This document shows positions 1 through 7,669 of a stretch of 30,288 nt of DNA, in pieces. Below the pieces are notes generated by a model that saw only the letters and a program-made list of their open reading frames with translations, was not told where the DNA came from and made no database searches. The DNA is from JAAYDY01 sp964500225 (GTDB lineage: Bacteria > Planctomycetota > Phycisphaerae > FEN-1346 > JAACEH01). Both the position numbers and the translations under genes were made by a program. The stretch lies in contig CAZCOA010000034.1 in NCBI GenBank assembly GCA_964500225.1, forward strand, positions 1 to 30,288, in the 5' to 3' direction. Within the stretch, counting starts at the first letter, position 1, and each line of letters starts with the position of its first letter.

Positions 1-2
1 AC

Positions 3-341
3 GGAGAGCGCTGGGACTGCGACTGCAACCAGTGCTGGTGCGAGGACGGCGTGCTAGCGTCGACCGACCTCGACTGCTCCCAGGATCCGGGCGACGCCGG
101 CGCCGACTGCCCCGGCGGCGACGACGGGGCTTTCCCGGCCGGCGACACCGCCGCCGCGGGCACCACCCCCGACCGCCCCGCCGCCCCCACGCCGACGCCC
201 GCCGCCGCCAACGACCCGCCGTCGCAAGACGATCCCAAGAACGGCGCGCCGCCTTGGAGCGACAACCAGAAATCCACCTTAACCGGACAGGAGAACCCGC
301 ATGACCATGATCCCTTCGGACCTGACCTACCGCGTGGGTGA
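3..341 (+). CDS. Cys-rich protein with pacifastin-like motif, C-terminal part
   Basis: This open frame enters from the left edge, so its start is not in the window. The first residues hold a Cys cluster, CDCNQCWCEDG followed by a T-x3-C ending. It resembles the pacifastin protease-inhibitor repeat (CNxCxCxxG...CTxxxC), with the usual Cys before Thr replaced by Ser. The remaining ~75 residues are a low-complexity Ala/Pro/Asp tail with no recognisable fold. The frame stops 41 bases inside the next gene, so the two genes overlap and are probably co-transcribed. A secreted or surface Cys-rich protein is likely, but no signal peptide can be seen. Only one repeat unit is visible, so the family assignment is tentative. 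Confidence 0.5.
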   Translation, partial: GERWDCDCNQCWCEDGVLASTDLDCSQDPGDAGADCPGGDDGAFPAGDTAAAGTTPDRPAAPTPTPAAANDPPSQDDPKNGAPPWSDNQKSTLTGQENPHDHDPFGPDLPRG

Positions 342-1377
342 AGAGGTCACCTTCGGCGACCTCTTCCGGCGCGCCTGGACCACTCACAAAAAATACGGGA
401 TGACCCTGGCCCTGTATCTGCTCGCGATCGGGCTGTGCGTCGTCGCGGCCAGTTGCGTCGTCAGTTGCCTCGTCGTCATAGGGCCGCTGGCGCTGCAAGC
501 CCTCGTCGTCGTGCCGCTCATGGCCGGGCTGTCGTGGTCGGTGGTCCTCACCTACGACGGCCGCGCGCCGAGGTTCGACGACCTGTTCCTCGGTTTCCGC
601 ACGCGATTCAACAGCCTCGCCGTCATCGGCCTCATCCAGGCGGGGCTGCAACTCATCCCGATCATCGCCACATTCGCCATCCTCGGCATGGCCGCCCTGG
701 GCCCCATGATCGGCGGCAAAGGCGGCGGAGGCGGCTTCGGCTCGTGGCACTTCGAAATGACCCGCGTCGTCTTCCAGCTCGGGCAATCCGTGTACGACAC
801 CTTGCTGGAGATCGTTTTTTTCCTCGCGCCGCTGTTGGTCTTCACTGTGGCCGCCCCGAATCCGGTCGAGTGCATCAAGACCAACCTGCGAATTCTGAGA
901 AACCGCCCCGGCCAGTTTCTCGCTACGTTTTTCACCCCGGTCGGCCTCATGCTCCTGATCCTGTTGGTGCTGTCGCCTCTGCTGCTCGGCGGCGTCATGG
1001 TCCTCGTCGGGAGCAAGAACGTGCCTCTGGGCGCCCTGTTGGTCGGCCTGGGCGTGCTTCTCGCACTTCCTCTGATGATCTGGGTGACTGTGTTCGGCTT
1101 CTTCCTGAAAGCAGCCTTCTTCCGAAGCGTTTGCGGCTACACCCTGGCCGAGCCGCAATCCGGCGCCCCCGGCCCATTCGGTGCGGCCCTCGTGACGGGC
1201 AGGCCTCCCGCTCCCTCCGCGCCCCCCATGGCCCAGCCCGTGGACGCCTGGCCCGGCGACTCGACGACGCCCCTCGCGTTGCCGCCGGAGGTCGAAGGGC
1301 CGCTGCCGTTCGATGGGCCCCGTGCCGATCGCCCCGACGCGCCCGACGACCGTCCGCCCCAGGGAGGCGCCCCGTGA
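301..1377 (+). CDS. polytopic membrane protein of unknown function
   Basis: A 358-residue protein that starts at an ATG with an AGGAG ribosome site about 7 bases upstream. It has a short cytosolic-looking N terminus (to about residue 30), then roughly six hydrophobic segments in three groups (about 35-85, 103-130, and 165-265). A Gly-rich loop (GGKGGGGG) falls between the second and third groups. The last ~70 residues are rich in Pro, Ala and Asp and are probably soluble. The general layout resembles DUF975 or glycerophosphodiester-phosphodiesterase membrane-domain proteins, but I cannot name a family firmly. It overlaps the Cys-rich gene upstream, which suggests translational coupling. Function unknown. 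Confidence 0.75.
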   Translation: MTMIPSDLTYRVGEEVTFGDLFRRAWTTHKKYGMTLALYLLAIGLCVVAASCVVSCLVVIGPLALQALVVVPLMAGLSWSVVLTYDGRAPRFDDLFLGFRTRFNSLAVIGLIQAGLQLIPIIATFAILGMAALGPMIGGKGGGGGFGSWHFEMTRVVFQLGQSVYDTLLEIVFFLAPLLVFTVAAPNPVECIKTNLRILRNRPGQFLATFFTPVGLMLLILLVLSPLLLGGVMVLVGSKNVPLGALLVGLGVLLALPLMIWVTVFGFFLKAAFFRSVCGYTLAEPQSGAPGPFGAALVTGRPPAPSAPPMAQPVDAWPGDSTTPLALPPEVEGPLPFDGPRADRPDAPDDRPPQGGAP

Positions 1378-1772
1378 CGCCGTACGACGCCGCCTCCGAC
1401 CGTTTACGGGATAAGGGCCCTTGGCGGCCGCACCAGTGTGGCCATGCCAACCCCCCGCGTCCCCAGGCACGTCAAGCCGTTGGTCAGGGGTTGACGATGT
1501 CTGGGGCGCTATACAGACGTTTGTCACACAATATCTTGCCGAACAACGAGAAGTTGTCGTAAAATAGATGCCTTATTTCAGGCAAGGCATGGGCCCCTCC
1601 TATTGAGGACGGCGGCGGATGGGGCTGACGGCGGCCGCGCGACCGCGATCCGGTGGCGTGCGTCGCCCCCAGGAATAATGCCTCGGAAACGGCATGCGGT
1701 GGGGCGTCCTCATGGCCGGCGGCGTACTCGGCGTTGGCGTGGGAGGTCGGCAGGGAAGCGAGTAATCGGCTC
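1378..1772. other. intergenic region ahead of the FHA histidine kinase gene
   Basis: No convincing gene is visible here. It is less GC-rich around 1500-1570, where a promoter-like pair is found. A 10-bp palindrome AAGGGCCCTT lies at 1413-1422. Short open frames run through it but none has a good ribosome site. Confidence 0.5.
1536..1565 (+). promoter_or_regulatory. candidate sigma-A promoter with internal inverted repeat
   Basis: TTGCCG at 1536-1541 and TAAAAT at 1560-1565 are separated by 18 bases. Between them is a perfect 5-bp inverted repeat, ACAAC-GAGAA-GTTGT (1543-1557), placed where a repressor could block polymerase. This would give a long leader of about 200 bases before the kinase gene. 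Confidence 0.45.
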
Positions 1773-3527
1773 ATGGCGAATCTGACGGTGATCCAGGGAG
1801 ACGATCGCGGGAAGGTGTTCGACCTGCGCGGGTCGCGCATTGTTCTGGGCCGGGACCCGCACTGCGACGTGGCGTTGACGGACCACAGCGTGTCGCGGCA
1901 CCATGCCGAGCTGCGGATCGAGGAAGGCAAGTTCCGCCTGATCGACCACGCCAGTTCCAACGGCACGTTCGTCAACGGCGAGCGGATCGACGAGGCCGTG
2001 GTGCGTCCCGGGGATCAGATTCGTCTGGGCGCGGTGATCCTGGCGTTGGGTCGAGTGGTGACGCAGCCGCGGCTGACCTCGGGCGGCCCGGTTTACATCG
2101 ACGAGGCCGGGAACGTCGTGGACGCGGCCATTCAGGCGACGGCCCGCAGCGAGTTCGATCCGCTGGTGGCGTTGACGGAGCGCGAGGACGAGGCAAGCCA
2201 GCGTCGGGCCGCCGAGAACCTGAAGGTTCTGTTCGAGTTCTCGACCACCCTGGGCGGGATTCTGAATACGCAACAGTTGTGCGACGCCATCCTGGACATG
2301 GTGTTCGAGGTGGTGGACGCCGACCGTGCATTCATCCTGCTGTGCGACGAGGCCACGGGCAACATCGTGCCGAAGGCGGTGCGGTTCCGCGACGACCTGA
2401 TCGACGAGATCGAGGCCGAGCGCGGCGGTCGGAGACAGGCCGAAGGCGAGCAGCCGAAGCAGCCGATCCTGGTGTCGCGGACCATCGTCAACTACTGCCT
2501 GGACCACGGCGAGGGCGTGCTGGCGACCAACGCCATGCAGGACCGCCGCTTCGAGCAGGGCGACTCGGTGCAGGACCTGGGCATCCGCAGCGCCATCTGC
2601 GTGCCGATCAAGGCCCGGGACCGGCGTCTGGGCGTGCTGCACGTGGACACGCAGATTCAGCAGCGCCCGTTCACCGAAGTGGACCTTCGCATGATGACGA
2701 GCGTGGGTTACCTGGCGGGCCTGGCGCTGGAGAACACGCAGCTGGTGGAATCGGCGTTGCGGAACGAGCGTCTGGCGGCCGTGGGCGAGGCCGTGGCCAG
2801 CCTGTCGCACTACATCAAGAACATCCTCCAGGGACTCCAGGGCGGCGCGAGCGTCGTCGAGACGGCCCTGAAGACCAACGACCTGGACCGCATCCGCCGC
2901 GGATGGGACATCGTCCGGCGCAACCAAACACGGATCAACGATCTGGTGCTCGACATGCTGCACTATAGCCGCAAACGCGAGCCGGTCCGGCAGCAGCAGA
3001 ACGTCAATGCCCTTCTGCGCGAGGTGATCGAGCTGGCGGCGCCGCGTGCGGCCGAGAAACAGGTGGAAGTGGTCAGCCGCCTGGACCCGGGATTGCCGGA
3101 AATCTGGATCGACCCGAACGGGATCCATCACGCGTGCCTGAACATCGTGGTCAACGCCATCGACGCCGTGGAGCGGCGCACCGGGCGGGTGACCGTGAGC
3201 ACGTCGGTGGAGGAGGCCGGGGCGGGCCGCCGCCTGGACCGCCGGCGTCAGTTCGTCATCACGGTGGCCGACAACGGCGTGGGGATTCCCGAGGAAGACC
3301 TTCAGCGCATCTTCCAGGCGTTCCACTCGACCAAGGGACACCAGGGAACCGGCCTGGGCCTGGCGGTCTCGCAGAAGATTATCCACGAGCACGGCGGCAC
3401 CATCGAGGTCGAAAGCCACGTCGGCGCCGGCTCCACGTTCACGATCCGTCTGCCGATCGTCGAACCGCCGGTCGCAGCCACTGCCGCCGGCCCGGAGGAC
3501 GAATCGGAGAAGACACGCCTGGGCTGA
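1773..3527 (+). CDS. FHA-GAF sensor histidine kinase
   Basis: A 584-residue cytosolic kinase. Residues 1-95 form an FHA phosphothreonine-binding domain, with GRD at 26-28, SRHH at 41-44 and SSNGT at 61-65. A GAF domain spans about 150-325. The phosphoacceptor box is SLSHYIKN, with His346. The ATPase domain shows the N box (LNIVVNAIDA near 457-466), DNGVG at 500-504, and a GTGLGLA lid near 524-530. No membrane segment is seen. I chose the ATG at 1773 because the FHA fold begins immediately after it. An in-frame GTG at 1653 would add 40 residues without domain signal and has no better ribosome site; the site at 1773 is itself weak. No partner response regulator is adjacent, so it looks like an orphan kinase. 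The FHA domain suggests input from Ser/Thr kinases. Confidence 0.9.
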   Translation: MANLTVIQGDDRGKVFDLRGSRIVLGRDPHCDVALTDHSVSRHHAELRIEEGKFRLIDHASSNGTFVNGERIDEAVVRPGDQIRLGAVILALGRVVTQPRLTSGGPVYIDEAGNVVDAAIQATARSEFDPLVALTEREDEASQRRAAENLKVLFEFSTTLGGILNTQQLCDAILDMVFEVVDADRAFILLCDEATGNIVPKAVRFRDDLIDEIEAERGGRRQAEGEQPKQPILVSRTIVNYCLDHGEGVLATNAMQDRRFEQGDSVQDLGIRSAICVPIKARDRRLGVLHVDTQIQQRPFTEVDLRMMTSVGYLAGLALENTQLVESALRNERLAAVGEAVASLSHYIKNILQGLQGGASVVETALKTNDLDRIRRGWDIVRRNQTRINDLVLDMLHYSRKREPVRQQQNVNALLREVIELAAPRAAEKQVEVVSRLDPGLPEIWIDPNGIHHACLNIVVNAIDAVERRTGRVTVSTSVEEAGAGRRLDRRRQFVITVADNGVGIPEEDLQRIFQAFHSTKGHQGTGLGLAVSQKIIHEHGGTIEVESHVGAGSTFTIRLPIVEPPVAATAAGPEDESEKTRLG

Positions 3528-3623
3528 TCGGCTGCCACGGCCGTCGATTCCGGCCGACGTCAGGCCGCAGAGGCCGCAATCACCCCATTGACACCGCCGC
3601 GGCAAACCACTATCACCGTGGCC

Positions 3624-4235
3624 ATGAACTCGACCGTAGCCCTGTTCGGCGGCAGTTTCAACCCGATCCACGTTGCGCACCTGGCCGTGGCCCGGGCGGC
3701 GATGGAGGCCCTGGGGCTGACCCGACTCGTCCTGGTGCCCAGCGCCCGGCCGCCGCACAAGCCCCCGGCCGACCTGGCCGCCGACACTCACCGCCTGGCC
3801 ATGTGCCGGCTGGCCGTGGCCGACGATCCGCGCTTCGAGGTCAGCGACGTGGAGCTGCGTCGCCAGGGGCCGAGCTACACGGTGGACACGCTGGCGGACT
3901 TCCGTCGCCGGCGGCCCGAGGCGTCGCTGGTGCTGCTGGTGGGGGCCGACATGCTCCGCGACCTGCATCGGTGGCATCGGTTCGACGAGATCGTGCGTCT
4001 GGCCCGGGTGGTGACGGTGCCGCGGCCGGGCGTGGAGTTGGGCCGCCTGGAGCCGCTTCGCCGCGCCCTGGGCGACGCCGTCGCCGACGCACTGCTGGCC
4101 GACGTGCTGGCGACGCCGCGCATGGACGTTTCGGCCACCGACATCCGCCGCCGCATCCGCCAGGGCCTGCCCATCGACGGGCTCGTGCCGCCGGCGGTGG
4201 CCGACTACATCCGCGATCACCGGCTGTATCGTTGA
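3624..4235 (+). CDS. nadD: nicotinate-nucleotide adenylyltransferase
   Basis: NadD transfers AMP from ATP to nicotinate mononucleotide, making deamido-NAD in NAD synthesis. The 203-residue protein has the usual family length. The nucleotidyl-transferase motif GGSFNPIHVAH lies just after the N terminus, PPHK follows in the expected place, and the C-terminal VSATDIRRRI corresponds to the ISSTxIR signature. The ATG at 3624 puts the start close to the first beta strand. An in-frame TTG at 3588 would add 12 residues and is less likely. It lies about 100 bases after the histidine kinase with no evident terminator, so it may be co-transcribed. Confidence 0.95.
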   Translation: MNSTVALFGGSFNPIHVAHLAVARAAMEALGLTRLVLVPSARPPHKPPADLAADTHRLAMCRLAVADDPRFEVSDVELRRQGPSYTVDTLADFRRRRPEASLVLLVGADMLRDLHRWHRFDEIVRLARVVTVPRPGVELGRLEPLRRALGDAVADALLADVLATPRMDVSATDIRRRIRQGLPIDGLVPPAVADYIRDHRLYR

Positions 4236-4321
4236 TCGCCCCGTCGCAGCCGCGACAGCCCCGGGACGCCCCGCCTGCCCATCAACAGGTCTTATTCCTC
4301 GAAACACGGAAGACGACGGCC

Positions 4322-4350
4322 TTGACACGCTCGGCAGCCGCCGGTATCCT
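4322..4350 (+). promoter_or_regulatory. strong sigma-A promoter of the DHS-like gene
   Basis: TTGACA (4322-4327), a 17-base spacer and TATCCT (4345-4350). The -35 is consensus. Transcription would start near 4357 and leave a leader of about 125 bases before the ATG at 4481. Confidence 0.7.
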
Positions 4351-4354
4351 GTGG

Positions 4355-4385
4355 CGGTATTACGACCGTGAGATTTGTAATACCG
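4355..4385. promoter_or_regulatory. perfect 9-bp inverted repeat at the predicted transcription start
   Basis: CGGTATTAC (4355-4363) and GTAATACCG (4377-4385) are perfect reverse complements separated by 13 bases. The left arm lies 5 bases after the -10 box, so it overlaps the predicted start site. This is the classic place for a repressor operator. It could also fold as a hairpin at the 5' end of the transcript. Confidence 0.6.
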
Positions 4386-4442
4386 TTGCCGGTCATGTGC
4401 GGCGCCGGGCGTCTTGCCCCAGAGCGACCGCCCAGTCTTGCA

Positions 4443-4463
4443 GGCGGGGTCCACGGACCCGCC
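4443..4463 (+). other. GC-rich hairpin just before the DHS-like ribosome site
   Basis: GGCGGGGTCC and GGACCCGCC pair around a very short loop with one bulged G. It ends about 10 bases before the AAGGAG ribosome site (from 4473). It could influence translation, but no T-run follows, so it is not an ordinary terminator. Confidence 0.35.
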
Positions 4464-4480
4464 GCTGTCGTGAAGGAGCC

Positions 4481-5614
4481 ATGATGAACAACGAAACGTG
4501 CGGAACCGACGCCGGGGGGCCGACGGCCGGGGCGCCGCTGACGGCTTACGCCCGCCGGCGCAAGGAGGCGTTGCTGTCGAAACCCGTCGTGCCGCTAAAG
4601 ATGGAGGCGGGTCTGACGGTCGCCGACATGGTCGAGGCCATGGCCGGTATGTCCATCCAGGCCCGCAACATCGGCCGCTGCGCCAGGGTGCTCGGCCGTA
4701 TGATGCGCGATCCCCGGCGTCCCACCGTGATGCTCGGCCTGGCCGGACCGCTCATCGCCGCGGGGCTCCGCGACGTCATCCGCTCCCTGGTGGCCGGCGG
4801 CTATGTGGACGTCGTCGTCTCCACGGGGGCCATTCTCTACCAGGACATTTATCAGGCACGCGGGTTCCGCCACTACCACGGTCACCCCAATGCCGACGAC
4901 GCCGCCCTGCGCGACCTCTACATCGACCGCATCTACGACACCTACGTCGACGAAGAGCGATTCTGGGAGACCGATCTCTGGTGCGGGCGCGTCGCCGACG
5001 AGCTGCCTCCGGGCAACTACTCCTCGCGGCAGTACCTGGATCATCTGGCCTCGCGGCTCGACGATCCTCAGTCGATTCTCCGCACCTGCCATGACCTGGG
5101 CGTTCCCGTGTTCTGCCCAGCGATCAACGACAGTTCCATCGGGATCGGGCTGACTCACCACCGGCACCGCTGCCGACAGGAAGGCCGCGAGGGGATCGTC
5201 ATCGACTCCATCAGGGACAACTACGAACTGACCCAGATCGTCGTCGCATCGCCCCAGACGGCCGCCATCTACGTCGCCGGCGGCGTTCCCAAGAATTACA
5301 TCAACGACTCTATCGTCATGGGCTACATCTTTGGACTCGACCGCGGGCACGCCTACGCCGTCCAGGTCACCACGGCCGTCACCGCCGATGGCGGTCTCTC
5401 CTCCAGCACCCTCGGCGAAGCCCAGAGCTGGGGCAAGATCCACCGCGAGGCCGACGTCGCCATGGCCTGGGTCGAACCGAGCGTGGCCCTGCCGCTCCTG
5501 GCGGCGTACCTGGTGGACCGCCACCCGGCCCCCGCGCGGCCGCCGCTGGTGCTCCGGTGGCAAGGCGACCGCCTTGCATCGCTGGGCGTGGGCGGCTCGG
5601 CTCGAACCGCCTGA
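4481..5614 (+). CDS. deoxyhypusine synthase-like protein (probable polyamine enzyme)
   Basis: A 377-residue member of the deoxyhypusine synthase family, whose enzymes transfer an aminobutyl group from spermidine with NAD. The family core is clear: GLAGPLIAAGLRD near 85-98, a VVSTG strand near 112-116, FCPAINDSSIG near 211-221, AGGVPKN near 266-272, and EAQSWGKI at 313-320. Lys319 matches the catalytic lysine of the eukaryotic enzyme. The His of the eukaryotic KHH motif is replaced by Asn272, a change I associate with bacterial homologues. Bacteria lack eIF5A, so a small polyamine such as homospermidine is a likelier product than deoxyhypusine; this is inference. An AAGGAG site precedes an ATGATG start, so 4484 is also possible. 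hldD follows 21 bases later, probably in the same operon. Confidence 0.88.
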   Translation: MMNNETCGTDAGGPTAGAPLTAYARRRKEALLSKPVVPLKMEAGLTVADMVEAMAGMSIQARNIGRCARVLGRMMRDPRRPTVMLGLAGPLIAAGLRDVIRSLVAGGYVDVVVSTGAILYQDIYQARGFRHYHGHPNADDAALRDLYIDRIYDTYVDEERFWETDLWCGRVADELPPGNYSSRQYLDHLASRLDDPQSILRTCHDLGVPVFCPAINDSSIGIGLTHHRHRCRQEGREGIVIDSIRDNYELTQIVVASPQTAAIYVAGGVPKNYINDSIVMGYIFGLDRGHAYAVQVTTAVTADGGLSSSTLGEAQSWGKIHREADVAMAWVEPSVALPLLAAYLVDRHPAPARPPLVLRWQGDRLASLGVGGSARTA

Positions 5615-5635
5615 CGGACGAAAGGAGCGCCCCCC

Positions 5636-6601
5636 GTGTACATCGTCACCGGAGGAGCGGGGTTCATCGGCGGCCACCTTGTCCGCGCTTTGGTAGCGCA
5701 GGGGCGCCAGGTGCTCGTCGTGGACGACCTGTCCGACCCGACCCGCGTCGCGGCGGGCCTCGGCAACACCCCCATCGTCGATTGTCTGGACAAGGAGGTG
5801 TTTCGCGAGGCCGTTGCCGCCGGACGCACCTTCGGCGCCGTCGAAGGCCTGTTCCACCAGGGCGCCTGCGCCGACACCATGTCCACCGACCGCTGGAGAT
5901 TCTGGTGGGACAACTACGAATTCTCCACCCTCATGCTCCGGTGGGCCCTTGTCCAGGGCATACCTCTGGTCTACGCCTCCAGCGCCGCCGTGTACGGCCG
6001 CGGACGCTGTTTCGCCGAACGCCCGGAAAACGAACGGCCCGCCAATTACTACGCCTGGTCGAAACTCTTGTTTGATCGGTACGTGCGGCTCCATGCTCGC
6101 GGCCCGGGCAGCACCGTCGTCGGTCTGCGGTACTTCAACGTCTATGGTCCCGGCGAGTCGCGCAAAGGACGCATGGCGTCCACCGCCTACCAGGCCTATC
6201 GACAGGCCACCACCGAGGGCGTCGTCCGCCTGTTCCAGGGCACCGACGGGTTTCCCCACGGCGGCCAGCAACGCGACTTCGTTTCCGTGGCCGACGTCGT
6301 CGCCGTGAACCTGCATTTTATGATGTCGCCCAAGCCGTGCCGCGCCATCGTCAACGTCGGCACCGGGTGTGCCAGAACGTTCAACGACCTGGCGGCCGCC
6401 GTCACGCGCGAGGTTGGCGGTGGATCCATCGTGTACGTCGCCCAGCCCCCGGCGCTGCGCGACAGCTACCAGAGTTTCACTCAGGCCGACCTGACCGCGT
6501 TGCGACGCGCCGGCTATGAAGCCGAGTTCACCCCGCTGGAGACCGGCATCGCTCGGGCCGTCCCCCTCTGGAAAGCCGAGACCCATCCCTCCGCCGCATG
6601 A
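5636..6601 (+). CDS. hldD: ADP-L-glycero-D-manno-heptose 6-epimerase
   Basis: HldD (RfaD) converts ADP-D-glycero-manno-heptose to the L-glycero form used in the LPS inner core. The 321-residue protein has the Rossmann motif GGAGFIG at 6-12, FHQGACADT near 73-81, YASSAAVYG near 113-121, and the YxxxK pair Tyr139-Lys143. LRYFNVYGP and GRMAS follow as in HldD, and the QQRDFVSV segment matches its KRDFVYV. It starts at GTG with AAAGGAG about 10 bases upstream; the next methionine would delete the nucleotide-binding loop. It sits 21 bases behind the DHS-like gene. Its presence supports a Gram-negative envelope with heptose-containing LPS. Confidence 0.93.
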   Translation: MYIVTGGAGFIGGHLVRALVAQGRQVLVVDDLSDPTRVAAGLGNTPIVDCLDKEVFREAVAAGRTFGAVEGLFHQGACADTMSTDRWRFWWDNYEFSTLMLRWALVQGIPLVYASSAAVYGRGRCFAERPENERPANYYAWSKLLFDRYVRLHARGPGSTVVGLRYFNVYGPGESRKGRMASTAYQAYRQATTEGVVRLFQGTDGFPHGGQQRDFVSVADVVAVNLHFMMSPKPCRAIVNVGTGCARTFNDLAAAVTREVGGGSIVYVAQPPALRDSYQSFTQADLTALRRAGYEAEFTPLETGIARAVPLWKAETHPSAA

Positions 6602-6710
6602 CCGCCTGCGGGGCGCGCCGCAGACACGCGCTCGGGGCAGACTGGTCGTGGCCCCGCCGCCCTGGGCTGCGGCGGCACCGCACAATCCGCACGCCGGCGC
6701 CGAGGCAGCT

Positions 6711-7451
6711 TCACGGCAGGCATCTGAGATAGGCCTTGACTGTTTCGGGCAACCCCATGCGCATCAGAGCGTCGGACACCAGAGCATGGCCGATGGAAAC
6801 TTCCAGCACGCCCGGCACGGACCGGAGGAAATAGGCCAGGTTGTCGAGATTGAGATCGTGCCCGGCATTGACGCCGAGGCCGAGTGCCTGAGCACATGCG
6901 GCCGCCTTGGCATACTTGCTCGTTACCGCGTCGCGGTCGGCCGTCGGGTAGGCGCGGGCATAATCCTCGGTGTACAGTTCGATCCGGTCGGCCTCGGTCC
7001 GCGGCACGGCCTCGATCTGCGTCAGGTCGGGATCCATAAAGAGGCTGACGCGGATGCCGAGGCCCTTCAGTTCGTCGATGATCGGGCGCAGGCGGTCCAT
7101 GTCGCGGCGGACGTTCCAGCCGTGGTCGCTGGTCAACTGGCCCGGATCGTCGGGAACGAGGGTCGCCTGGGCCGGACGCACGTCGCGCACCAGGTTCATG
7201 AACCCTGGGTACGTTCCCTCCTTGCCGGCGAAGGGGTTGCCCTCGATGTTGAACTCCACGTCGAGCATCTCGGCCAGGTCGTACACGTCGCGCGGGCGGA
7301 TATGCCGTTGATCGGGGCGCGGATGAACCGTGATGCCGTGGCATCCGGCCTGAATGCAGAGCCGCGCGGCCTCGACGACATTGGGAACGTCCCCGCCGCG
7401 CGAGTTGCGGACCAGGGCCACCTTGTTGACGTTGACGCTCAGGACAGTCAT
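6711..7451 (-). CDS. pdxJ: pyridoxine 5'-phosphate synthase
   Basis: PdxJ condenses 1-deoxyxylulose 5-phosphate with aminoacetone phosphate to give pyridoxine 5'-phosphate (vitamin B6). The 246-residue protein has the usual length. It begins with a NVNKVALVRNSRG strand, then HPRPDQRHI (His43, Arg45, His50). Glu70 in EFNIEGNP matches catalytic Glu72 of the E. coli enzyme. GLGVNAGHDLN supplies the catalytic His, and SIGHALVSDAL is the C-terminal phosphate site. I chose the ATG at 7451 because an AAGGAG site lies 8 bases upstream and the fold starts at once; the frame is open for 43 more codons upstream without family signal. It is divergent from the PocR-SpoIIE gene. Confidence 0.95.
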   Translation of the reverse strand: MTVLSVNVNKVALVRNSRGGDVPNVVEAARLCIQAGCHGITVHPRPDQRHIRPRDVYDLAEMLDVEFNIEGNPFAGKEGTYPGFMNLVRDVRPAQATLVPDDPGQLTSDHGWNVRRDMDRLRPIIDELKGLGIRVSLFMDPDLTQIEAVPRTEADRIELYTEDYARAYPTADRDAVTSKYAKAAACAQALGLGVNAGHDLNLDNLAYFLRSVPGVLEVSIGHALVSDALMRMGLPETVKAYLRCLP

Positions 7452-7551
7452 GGCGCATGCTCCTTGTCTGGATGCCGACGGCAGCCGGTGCAGCCCGGGT
7501 CGGCCCATGGGTCGCCGAGGCGCGGCTGCGGCCGCCGGTCGTCGCACTGTC

Positions 7552-7580
7552 ATCATGCCAGCAACCGCCGCACTGTGCAA
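7552..7580 (-). promoter_or_regulatory. candidate pdxJ promoter
   Basis: On the minus strand, TTGCAC (7580-7575), a 17-base spacer and CATGAT (7557-7552). The leader to the pdxJ ATG would be about 95 bases. Confidence 0.5.
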
Positions 7581-7614
7581 GCGGATTTGGCGCGAGGACG
7601 GAGGCTTCAGTCAG

Positions 7615-7642
7615 TTGAACAGCGACGGGGGAACGCTATAAT
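7615..7642 (+). promoter_or_regulatory. sigma-A promoter of the PocR-SpoIIE gene
   Basis: TTGAAC (7615-7620), 16 bases, then a consensus TATAAT (7637-7642). The start site near 7649 gives a very short leader of about 20 bases before the ATG at 7670. Confidence 0.75.
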
Positions 7643-7669
7643 GGGGCCTTCTTTGAGGCTACACAGACG

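Noticed and set aside
1491..1515. TTGACG with TATACA as a promoter
   Set aside because: The spacing is only 13 bases, too short for a sigma-A promoter; the pair at 1536-1565 fits better.
1710..4454. A 914-codon open frame on the minus strand opposite the kinase and nadD
   Set aside because: It mirrors well-recognised plus-strand genes, is low-complexity (His/Arg/Gln/Val/Gly rich) and shows no domain. Long antisense frames are expected in such GC-rich codon usage.
3134..4480. Upstream extension of the DHS-like frame
   Set aside because: It overlaps nadD and the kinase out of frame and ignores a clear promoter, leader and AAGGAG-ATG start at 4481.
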